NCBI GenBank assembly: GCA_030637805.1
Contig: DAOWFV010000213.1
Coordinates: 1-8,530 of the forward strand
Direction: 5' to 3'
Source of the DNA: Acidobacteriota bacterium
GTDB taxonomy: Bacteria > Acidobacteriota > Thermoanaerobaculia > Thermoanaerobaculales > Sulfomarinibacteraceae
Length of the DNA stretch: 8,530 bases
Below are positions 1 through 5,149 of this stretch, one piece after another. Both the position numbers and the translations under genes were made by a program. Numbering within the stretch: position 1 is the first letter of the stretch; each line of letters starts with the position of its first letter. A model generated the notes under the pieces. That model worked only from the letters and a program-made list of their open reading frames with translations. It searched no databases and was not told the origin of the DNA.

Positions 1-285
1 CCGCGCGAGGCCGGCGTTGTTGACCAGGATTTCGATCGCTCGCCACTCGTCCGGGAGACCTGCGACCCAGGCGTCGACCGCAGCGCGGTCACGCACGTCG
101 AGGGAGGCCGCAAGCACCTCGGCGCCGGACTCTTCCTCGAGCCTCGCGGCCAGCGCTAGCAGACGATCGCCACGCCGTGCGGCCAGCAGCAGCCGGCAGC
201 CGAGTCGCGCGAACGCATTGGCACAGCCTGTGCCGATGCCACTCGAGGCGCCGGTGATAAGAACAATTTTTCCACTCAGATCCAT
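1..285 (-). CDS. Short-chain dehydrogenase/reductase (SDR), N-terminal 95 residues, cut by the window edge
   Basis: The minus-strand reading frame opens with ATG at 285 and stays open to base 1, so only the first 95 residues are visible. Residues 5-18 (GKIVLITGASSGIG) are the Rossmann-fold TGxxxGIG dinucleotide-binding motif of classical SDRs. The motif NNAG at 89-92 is the second family signature. The stretch ending in LPDEWRAIEILVNNAGLA resembles the YdfG-type subgroup (NADP-dependent 3-hydroxy acid/serine dehydrogenases), a comparison made from memory. The arginine pair after strand 2 (ARR, about 36-38) would suit NADP(H). The catalytic Ser-Tyr-Lys lies beyond the window. The start is supported by GGAGG at 293-297, seven bases upstream of the ATG. 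Assignment to SDR is firm; the substrate cannot be read from this part. The gene is about 400 bases downstream of the radical SAM gene and is probably transcribed separately. Confidence 0.93.
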   Translation of the reverse strand, partial: MDLSGKIVLITGASSGIGTGCANAFARLGCRLLLAARRGDRLLALAARLEEESGAEVLAASLDVRDRAAVDAWVAGLPDEWRAIEILVNNAGLAR

Positions 286-315
286 CCGAGATCCTCCCGC
301 TCAATTCCGGTCGCC

Positions 316-321
316 ATCATA
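316..321 (-). promoter_or_regulatory. Possible -10 element for the SDR gene
   Basis: On the minus strand TATGAT (5 of 6 matches to TATAAT) lies about 30 bases before the SDR start, which would give a short leader of roughly 24 bases. No good -35 hexamer is seen 16-18 bases upstream. A direct repeat CCGGTC (plus strand 307-312 and 322-327, 15-base period) brackets the element and could be a protein-binding site, though this is weak. The position is plausible, but the sequence match alone is not convincing. Confidence 0.3.
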
Positions 322-384
322 CCGGTCTCTTTCAATCGGGGCGTGGGTGGTTACGGGGGAAGAGAATACAGGATCGGGAGTTTT

Positions 385-405
385 TAGTGTTGAGTTTTGA
401 GTTAA
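385..405. repeat. Short GAGTTTT-type heptamer tandem repeat, copy 1
   Basis: Three imperfect 7-base units follow one another: TAGTGTT, GAGTTTT, GAGTTAA. The same heptamer occurs in five units at 8207-8241, also just before a copy of the longer intergenic element. The A/T-rich composition contrasts with the GC-rich surroundings. No coding or promoter role is evident. Confidence 0.65.
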
Positions 406-410
406 GGCAA

Positions 411-534
411 GGGCGCGCTGACCGGACGTGCCTGACAATCTTGGGAGCGTGGATGCTGCGGCGATCTAGAGGCCCATTGAGTCCCAAACATTGCCAGGGG
501 GGCTCTCTCGCGGAGCACGACTACAGAAGACCGC
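411..534. repeat. Dispersed intergenic element, copy 1 (about 124 bp)
   Basis: This stretch matches 8289-8416 in the same orientation. Shared blocks in order are GGGCGCGCTG, a CGGA-GTGCC block, CAATCTTGGGA, a TGCGG-GA-CT core, TTGAGTCCCAA, GGGGGCTCTCTCG-GGAGC and CGAC-ACAGAAG-CGC. The arms CAATCTTGGGA (436-446) and TCCCAAACATTG (482-493) form an imperfect inverted repeat, which is perfect in the other copy. Divergence between the copies is moderate, so this is not a recent duplication. No open frame is conserved between them. It could be a MITE-like or REP-like repeat family, or a structured RNA. Within 286-680 I see no gene. Confidence 0.75.
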
Positions 535-620
535 CTCAAAGTCAGAAACCCGCCGGCGTAACGCGCCCAAACGCGGTCCACCGGCGCCAAACTACTCGAC
601 ATGCCCCCCGCGCCAAAAAA

Positions 621-634
621 TTCGAAATTCGAAA
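621..634. repeat. TTCGAAA heptamer tandem repeat (two units)
   Basis: Two exact copies of TTCGAAA follow an A6 run (615-620) in otherwise GC-rich DNA, about 45 bases downstream of the radical SAM gene's stop codon. The 7-base period matches that of the GAGTTTT repeats elsewhere in the window, although the unit sequence differs. Only two units are present, so this could be chance. Confidence 0.45.
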
Positions 635-655
635 TCATTGAACACTCACGCCCTG

Positions 656-671
656 CGGGTGCGTTCACCCG
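656..671 (-). terminator. Hairpin just downstream of the radical SAM gene, weak terminator candidate
   Basis: A perfect 6-base-pair stem with a 4-base loop (CGGGTG-AACG-CACCCG on the minus strand) begins 10 bases after the stop codon of the gene at 681-2069. No U-run follows directly; the nearest T-rich tract on the minus strand is at 615-620. It may act as a 3' stabilising hairpin or a rho-assisted terminator. A strong intrinsic terminator is not supported. Confidence 0.35.
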
Positions 672-680
672 GCGCCAAGC

Positions 681-2069
681 TCAGGCCGTGAGCTCTTCTC
701 CGGTGTCCTCGGCCTCGCGTGCCCACTCCGGCTGCCAGACACCCTCGTACATCGCCCTGATGTAGGGATCGAAGAAGAACTGATGCTCGCCGAACGCCGG
801 CTGCAAATCGTCGAGCCACGTAGCCTGGGAGTCGAATCGTGCGAAGAAAACGCGGTTGGCCCACTCCGGGTCGCGGCCCTGTACCATCTTGAGCACGAAG
901 ACCTTTTCGCCGTGGATGGTGGTAACTCCGTCCACCAGCACCTTGCCGGGGGTGGCGGACATCGATGGACCGCGCACGGTTCGGGCGAGGCCGGAGACCT
1001 CCCGGTAGGCGTTGCTGAAGATGCGCAGGGTGCGGGCCAACGAGACCTCGAAGTACTGTTTCGGCCCGGTATCCCGCTCGACGAAGAGATAGTAGGGAAT
1101 CGCGCCCATCGCCACCTGTCGGCGCCACATCTCCGCCCAGACCTCGGCCTTGTCGTTGACGTGGCGAATCAGCGGCGCCTGGCAGCGAATCACTGCTCCG
1201 GTGTCGAGAATGCGGCGGACCGCCTCCTGCACAGCAGCCGTCTGCAGCTCCCGCGGGTGGGAGAAGTGGGCCATGAAGGCGAGCTGGCGACCGCTGGCCC
1301 TCACCTGCTCGAAGAGACGCAAGAGATCGTCGGCGTCGGGATCGGTCAAGAAGCGATGAGGCCAGAAGGCGAGCGACTTGGTGCCAATGCGGATCGACCG
1401 AATGTGGGAGAGACGCGGGTCCAGAAGCGGCTCGATGTTGCGCCGCAGGAGCCGGGAGTTCATGACCATCGGATCGCCGCCGGTGACGAGCACATCCGTG
1501 ACCTCGTCATGCTCGCCGAGGTAGCGCACGAGGGCGTCGATGTCGCGGCTGGCGAATCGCAGGTTCTTTACGCCGACAAACTGTGCCCAGCGGAAGCAGT
1601 AGGTGCAGTAGGCGTGACAGCTCTGGCCCTGCACCGGGAAGAAGAGCACCGTCTCGCGGTACTTGTGCTGGCAGCCGGGCACCTTCTCGCCGTCCACCAT
1701 CGGTACGTTGAGCAGCTTCTGCCCGCCCGGATTCGGGTTCATCCGCATCTGGATCTCACGCGCCAGACGGAGGAGTTCCTCGTCGTTCCCACCGCCGACC
1801 ACGAGGTCCTGAAGACGCAGGAAATCGGCCCTCCCAAGCATGCCCGCCTGCGGGAAGGTCAGCTGGTAGATGGGATCGTTGGGGATGTCATCCCAGTCGA
1901 TGAGCTCGCCCAAGACGTAATCGTTGACCCGAAAAGGCAGTACGGCGGACACGGCTTTGAGCGCGATCAGCTGTTCCCGGGAGAGCTTCTCCATCTTCGC
2001 AAGCTTGTCGAGATGCCTCCGGCCATAGGCTCGATATCGGGGCTGATCGACGACACTTCGACTTTCCAT
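681..2069 (-). CDS. Radical SAM protein of the lysine 2,3-aminomutase (KamA) family, divergent
   Basis: The product is 462 residues long. A radical SAM cluster motif CxxxCxxC is at C151, C155 and C158 (CHAYCTYC), which would bind a [4Fe-4S] cluster and S-adenosylmethionine. GGDP at 197-200 is the typical GGD/GGE SAM-binding motif. The segment before the cluster (PGCQHKYRETVLFF, 131-144) aligns with the conserved lead-in of KamA proteins. R160, two residues after the last cysteine, matches the arginine that binds the substrate carboxylate in clostridial lysine 2,3-aminomutase. The glycine-rich PLP loop (PGGGGK) of true aminomutases is absent; the closest stretch is SATPGK with K376. The acidic residues that hold the lysine side chain are not clearly kept. 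It is therefore probably a radical SAM enzyme, possibly PLP-dependent, with an unknown substrate. The start is supported by AGGGGGTGA (minus strand, 2073-2081). It has its own promoter and looks monocistronic. Confidence 0.88.
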   Translation of the reverse strand: MESRSVVDQPRYRAYGRRHLDKLAKMEKLSREQLIALKAVSAVLPFRVNDYVLGELIDWDDIPNDPIYQLTFPQAGMLGRADFLRLQDLVVGGGNDEELLRLAREIQMRMNPNPGGQKLLNVPMVDGEKVPGCQHKYRETVLFFPVQGQSCHAYCTYCFRWAQFVGVKNLRFASRDIDALVRYLGEHDEVTDVLVTGGDPMVMNSRLLRRNIEPLLDPRLSHIRSIRIGTKSLAFWPHRFLTDPDADDLLRLFEQVRASGRQLAFMAHFSHPRELQTAAVQEAVRRILDTGAVIRCQAPLIRHVNDKAEVWAEMWRRQVAMGAIPYYLFVERDTGPKQYFEVSLARTLRIFSNAYREVSGLARTVRGPSMSATPGKVLVDGVTTIHGEKVFVLKMVQGRDPEWANRVFFARFDSQATWLDDLQPAFGEHQFFFDPYIRAMYEGVWQPEWAREAEDTGEELTA

Positions 2070-2157
2070 CGGTCACCCCCTTTCGGCATTTTCAGAGACT
2101 CTCGATGCACCGGCGGGAAGGAATCAGGCGCCCCGAGAGCGTTACTGGTGCGTGACG

Positions 2158-2166
2158 ATTATAGCA
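2158..2166 (-). promoter_or_regulatory. Extended -10 promoter for the radical SAM gene
   Basis: The minus strand reads TGCTATAAT, a perfect -10 hexamer (2158-2163) with the extended TGn motif, which reduces the need for a -35 box. The best hexamer at 18-base spacing (CTTTCA) is poor. Transcription would start near 2150, leaving a leader of about 80 bases. Within the leader, CTCTCG and CGAGAG can pair around the central segment, so some leader structure is possible, but nothing resembles a riboswitch that I recognise. Confidence 0.6.
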
Positions 2167-2240
2167 CAAGATCGTCCTCAATGAAAGTGATGTCAAACAC
2201 TTGAAACCAAAGAAGTTCTACCTGAAAACCGGCCGGAAGC

Positions 2241-2321
2241 CGCCTGCAACGCGAAAATCGCGAGGAGGCGCGAGATGTAGCGCTGGAAGGCCGCGGTCGT
2301 AGTCCTTCTACTACAAGGACT
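2241..2321 (-). terminator. Two hairpins downstream of the MscS gene, possible 3' end structures
   Basis: Between the MscS stop codon (2386) and the radical SAM promoter are two inverted repeats. AGTCCTT (2301-2307) and AAGGACT (2315-2321) form a perfect 7-base-pair stem with a 7-base loop. CGCGA/TCGCG (2250-2254 and 2258-2262), extended by CGCCT/AGGCG (2241-2245 and 2266-2270), forms a two-part stem. Only a short T4 lies further downstream on the minus strand (2225-2228), so neither is a textbook intrinsic terminator. Together they plausibly end or protect the MscS transcript. The rest of the 316-base gap (2070-2385) holds the promoter described separately and no gene that I can support. Confidence 0.4.
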
Positions 2322-2385
2322 TACGGCGTCGCAGATCGTTCCTCAACCGCGATTTGCAGCCGTGAGAAGGTCTCCGATCGGGCCC

Positions 2386-4146
2386 CTACTCGCCTCCGTC
2401 TCCCCCATCTTGCTCGGGCGGATGCTCGAACTCGACCGGGGGCGGCACCGTGCCGGCCACGGTCCGCTTCAGCATGGCATCCACCCGCTTGCGCGCCTCC
2501 ACCTCGAGACGCAAGCTCGCCTCGGGATAACCCTCCCCGGCTGACTCCGGCGCCTCCCACTCCTCGCGCCGCATATAGAGGGTCTGGGTCGGGAAGGCGA
2601 ACTCGATCCCCAGATCAGCACCGAACCGAATGATGTCCACCCCGAGGCGGTGGCGCTCCCTGAGCTCGGTGGCCCAGTCGGGCGTCTCGAAGAAAACGTA
2701 AACCATGATCTCCAAAGAGTCTGCTCCGAACTCGTTGAAGTAGATATGGAAATAGTCCTTACGGGTGTACGGGTGGCGGCGAACGAGCTCGCGAATGCCC
2801 TCGCAAAACGCATCGATCTTCTCCGGGGGAGTGTTATAGGCCAGTCCGAGGCGGGTGCTCCACCGCCGAAACCTCCGATCGCCGAGGTTGTCCACCGAGG
2901 CCTTGATGAGGTTGGAGTTGGGTAAGGTGATCAGCGAGTTGTAGAACGTACGGATACGGGTGGAGCGGAATCCCACCTCCTCCACCGTCCCCTCCACATC
3001 GCCCACGACAACCCAGTCGCCAACCTTGAACGGCCGATCGAGGATGATCATCAGTGAGCCGAAAAAATTGCTCACTGTGTCCTGGGCTGCTAACGCAAGC
3101 GCGAGGCCGCCGATACCCAGGCTGGCGACCAGGGCCGTGAGATCGGTTCCCAGCGCCTGAGCCACAATCAACAACGCGATCGCGGCCACGAAGACCTTGA
3201 GCGATCGGCAGACCAGGGGCACCAGCATGTTGTCGTACTCTGAGTCTGTGCGCTCGGCGCGCCGCCCGAGGACATCGCTCAGTACGTCGATGAAACGATA
3301 GGCACTGACCCCGGCTACAACCACCGCCACGACCTTGAGAGCACGGTAGTAGAGGTTGAAGACGCCCACCGGCAACCCAAGCCAGAGAATGCCGAGCCCC
3401 CAAACCATGAGCATCACGAGCATCCCGAGCGGGCGCACCGCGCGTAAGGCAGCGTCGCGATCGATCTCGGTCTCGCGACGTCTCAGGTACCCTCTCACCA
3501 ACGCCGTCGTCAAGGCCACGAAAGCCCGGCCAGCGACCGTACCGAGGAAGATGGTCAAGAGCATCCCCAGCCACTGCCACAGCTCGAGCACGAAGACCTC
3601 TATCCGGAGCGAGGTCGGCATGACGCTGCGCAGCCAGGCACCCGTGGAAACCGCCCTATCCAACTCCTTGACCCCCGCCACCACCGCTCGGTCTTCAACG
3701 CTCTTCCGAAGCCTGTCCACCGAGAAAACGGACTCGGCGGTAAACAGCCATTCGCCGGTCGCCATCGGTGCAATTACGACCTCGCCCTCGGGCACCCGCA
3801 GGAAGACGTACGGGTCGCCGACGGGCTCGTCCGGAATTTCATCCAAACGCACGTACGCGGTGCGGTCGAGGATCTCCTTCAACTCGGCAGCCACCTCCCT
3901 GCCCTTCACCTCGCGCGCCTCCTTCGAGATGCGCGAGAGATCGAGGCAAGCCGCTGCCGCCTTGAGATCGGCGGGGTCTTTGTAGAAGGCCTCCAGGAAG
4001 GAGGCCATGGTGTCGCGCGCCGAGCCGTGCTCGGTGGGCACCAGGGATGCCGGCGTCGGCTCCGGTGCTGGATCCTGGGCAGCCGTGACACCGGTCGAGA
4101 GCAACATGATGCAGCACGCGACGAGGAGTGATCGGACTTCTCTCAT
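2386..4146 (-). CDS. MscS-family mechanosensitive ion channel with an N-terminal periplasmic domain
   Basis: The product is 586 residues long, about twice the size of E. coli MscS. Residues 1-23 are a signal peptide ending near TAA-QD. Residues about 40-165 form a soluble, presumably periplasmic, domain (SARDTMASFLEAF...GEWLFTAESVFSVDRL). Hydrophobic membrane segments lie near 187-216, 236-258, 266-288 and 313-332. The pore-lining helix is at about 335-365, with the small-residue pattern GIGGLALALAAQDTVSNFFG (344-363) typical of MscS TM3. The beta domain follows (RPFKVGDWVVV, 371-381; TLPNSNLI, 407-414). The C-terminal domain ends with the characteristic FPTQTLYM (518-525) plus a charged tail rich in Pro and Gly. 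It should open under membrane tension and release solutes on osmotic downshock. The start has GGAGG at 4152-4156, five bases upstream and inside a hairpin. It follows the exported-protein gene but is separated from it by a strong terminator. Confidence 0.95.
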   Translation of the reverse strand: MREVRSLLVACCIMLLSTGVTAAQDPAPEPTPASLVPTEHGSARDTMASFLEAFYKDPADLKAAAACLDLSRISKEAREVKGREVAAELKEILDRTAYVRLDEIPDEPVGDPYVFLRVPEGEVVIAPMATGEWLFTAESVFSVDRLRKSVEDRAVVAGVKELDRAVSTGAWLRSVMPTSLRIEVFVLELWQWLGMLLTIFLGTVAGRAFVALTTALVRGYLRRRETEIDRDAALRAVRPLGMLVMLMVWGLGILWLGLPVGVFNLYYRALKVVAVVVAGVSAYRFIDVLSDVLGRRAERTDSEYDNMLVPLVCRSLKVFVAAIALLIVAQALGTDLTALVASLGIGGLALALAAQDTVSNFFGSLMIILDRPFKVGDWVVVGDVEGTVEEVGFRSTRIRTFYNSLITLPNSNLIKASVDNLGDRRFRRWSTRLGLAYNTPPEKIDAFCEGIRELVRRHPYTRKDYFHIYFNEFGADSLEIMVYVFFETPDWATELRERHRLGVDIIRFGADLGIEFAFPTQTLYMRREEWEAPESAGEGYPEASLRLEVEARKRVDAMLKRTVAGTVPPPVEFEHPPEQDGGDGGE

Positions 4147-4164
4147 GCGTTCCTCCGGGAACGC
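4147..4164 (-). promoter_or_regulatory. Perfect hairpin holding the MscS Shine-Dalgarno sequence
   Basis: GCGTTCC (4147-4153) and GGAACGC (4158-4164) are exact reverse complements around a 4-base loop, directly abutting the ATG at 4146. In the mRNA the ribosome-binding GGAGG (4152-4156) lies partly in the loop and partly in the 3' arm, so folding would hide it. This could limit translation initiation or serve as a protein-binding palindrome in DNA. Confidence 0.55.
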
Positions 4165-4165
4165 G

Positions 4166-4184
4166 ATCCTAACAAAATCCTAAC
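4166..4184 (-). promoter_or_regulatory. 11-bp-period direct repeat upstream of the MscS gene
   Basis: On the minus strand GTTAGGAT occurs twice exactly (plus-strand ATCCTAAC at 4166-4173 and 4177-4184), with repeat starts 11 bases apart, about one helical turn. That spacing is what tandem-binding winged-helix (OmpR/PhoB-type) regulators use. No regulator of that type is in the window. A TATAAG sequence (minus strand, 4227-4232) could be the -10 of this gene, but it lacks a -35. Confidence 0.4.
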
Positions 4185-4237
4185 CTTCATATCTCACCAG
4201 CTTCCTGCTGCGGCCGGCGAGAATCGCTTATAAATGG

Positions 4238-4267
4238 AAAAAACCACCCCGGATGACTCCGGGGTGG
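4238..4267 (-). terminator. Intrinsic terminator after the exported-protein gene
   Basis: On the minus strand CCACCCCGG, a 6-base loop and CCGGGGTGG form a perfect 9-base-pair GC-rich stem (4244-4252 with 4259-4267), followed at once by T6 (4238-4243). It begins about 28 bases after the stop codon of the gene at 4296-5003. This is a textbook rho-independent terminator and separates that gene from the MscS gene downstream. Confidence 0.93.
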
Positions 4268-4295
4268 CTGGTGATCACGGATTCAACGGCTGAGA

Positions 4296-5003
4296 TCAGT
4301 CGTCTGAGTTCTCGTCCTCGTCCTTGATCTCGTGGACGATGACATTGATCCGCCGCTTCGGCGATTCCACCTTCTCCATCAGACAGCCTGTGACCGGGTC
4401 GACATAGCTGTCCAGGAGAGCGTCGTCCTTCTTCACCATCAGCATGGAACCGGTCTCCTCGCAGCGGTAGTGGACGAAGTCGCCGTGCATGAAGTGCGGG
4501 CCGGACTTCACGATCATCGGTCCGCCCTCGCCGCTGTCGGAGTGCCACTTCATCACATGCGGGGCGCTCTCGATGTCGATCGTCTCGACATCGCCGTCAC
4601 CCTTCTTGATGATCATCACGCGGTGGCCATCGTTTTCGCAGTCGCCGGAGAGGACCACATCGCCTTCGAAGCCCTCGGTGACCCAAATGAGGTCTTCGTC
4701 GGCTTCACCGATGTGCTTCAGTCCATGCATCGGATGACCGTCGTGGACCAGGGTCAGTTGGTCGTCCACCCGGCGAACCACGATCGGGTGCCCTCCGACG
4801 TCGTAGCTCCGCTCCTCGCCCTCAGCGAGGTCGTCGAGCTCGATGACCTCTACCACGCCGTTGACATCGACCGTGATCTCCTGGCCGCCGTCGTTGCGCA
4901 CCTCGACCTTCATCTCGATTTCCTCGGCCAGGACCCACACCGCGCCCACCAGGAGCACCAGAGCCGCCGCCACCAGATACCGTGTCCACGTGTTCCGTTT
5001 CAT
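4296..5003 (-). CDS. Exported acidic His/Met-rich protein of unknown family, under a sigma-54 promoter
   Basis: I do not recognise a family. The product is 235 residues long. It opens with a positively charged N-terminus, a hydrophobic core (about 10-25) and a likely signal peptidase site after VLA (24-26), so it should be exported. The mature part is rich in Asp and Glu and alternates short beta-like stretches with turns. Clusters of His and Met stand out: HDGHPMHGLKH (87-97), PHVMKWH (148-154) and GPHFMHGDFVHYRC (168-181). Cysteines are at 122, 181 and 207. Such clusters are compatible with metal binding, but this is inference. The ATG at 5003 is chosen over an in-frame start at 5177 for three reasons: it gives a signal peptide, it has GGAGG at 5013-5017, and the longer form would overlap the regulator gene and the sigma-54 promoter. 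It lies directly downstream of the NtrC-type regulator and is its most likely target. Confidence 0.85.
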   Translation of the reverse strand: MKRNTWTRYLVAAALVLLVGAVWVLAEEIEMKVEVRNDGGQEITVDVNGVVEVIELDDLAEGEERSYDVGGHPIVVRRVDDQLTLVHDGHPMHGLKHIGEADEDLIWVTEGFEGDVVLSGDCENDGHRVMIIKKGDGDVETIDIESAPHVMKWHSDSGEGGPMIVKSGPHFMHGDFVHYRCEETGSMLMVKKDDALLDSYVDPVTGCLMEKVESPKRRINVIVHEIKDEDENSDD

Positions 5004-5074
5004 GCTTGCTGTCCTCCGTTTGTTTTCCGGCCCGCCATCCCGTGGCCGCGGCCTTTGTTGTCGTCCCGGTACTG

Positions 5075-5091
5075 AGCAATCCTCGTGCCAA
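5075..5091 (-). promoter_or_regulatory. Sigma-54 (-24/-12) promoter of the exported-protein gene
   Basis: The minus strand reads TTGGCACGAGGATTGCT, matching the sigma-54 consensus YTGGCACG-N4-TTGCW at every defined position, with the invariant GG and GC exactly 10 bases apart. Transcription would start near 5064, leaving a leader of about 60 bases before the ATG at 5003. It lies between the gene for a sigma-54 activator and the exported-protein gene, which argues strongly that it is genuine. Confidence 0.92.
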
Positions 5092-5129
5092 CTGTCCCGC
5101 CCTCTGGTAACGAGCTCCGACCGTGAAGA

Positions 5130-5149
5130 ACCTCCCGGATTGCGGAGGT
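5130..5149. promoter_or_regulatory. Inverted repeat upstream of the sigma-54 promoter, candidate activator site
   Basis: ACCTCC (5130-5135) and GGAGGT (5144-5149) are exact reverse complements with an 8-base spacer. The centre is about 75 bases upstream of the predicted start site and overlaps the regulator's stop codon. NtrC-type activators bind such palindromes upstream of sigma-54 promoters, usually around -80 to -150. The arms are short and chance occurrence is possible. Confidence 0.4.

Noticed and set aside
286..680. Small genes in the gap between the radical SAM and SDR genes
   Set aside because: The open frames there cross repeat sequence, have no ribosome-binding site and are not conserved between the two element copies.
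2191..2196. Perfect TTGACA (minus strand) upstream of the radical SAM gene as a -35 box
   Set aside because: It is 27 bases from the TATAAT, too far for a sigma-70 promoter. The extended -10 explains the promoter without it.
783..2204. Plus-strand open frame of 473 codons opposite the radical SAM gene
   Set aside because: It is an antisense shadow of a clearly coding minus-strand gene, with no recognisable domain, and it runs through that gene's promoter.
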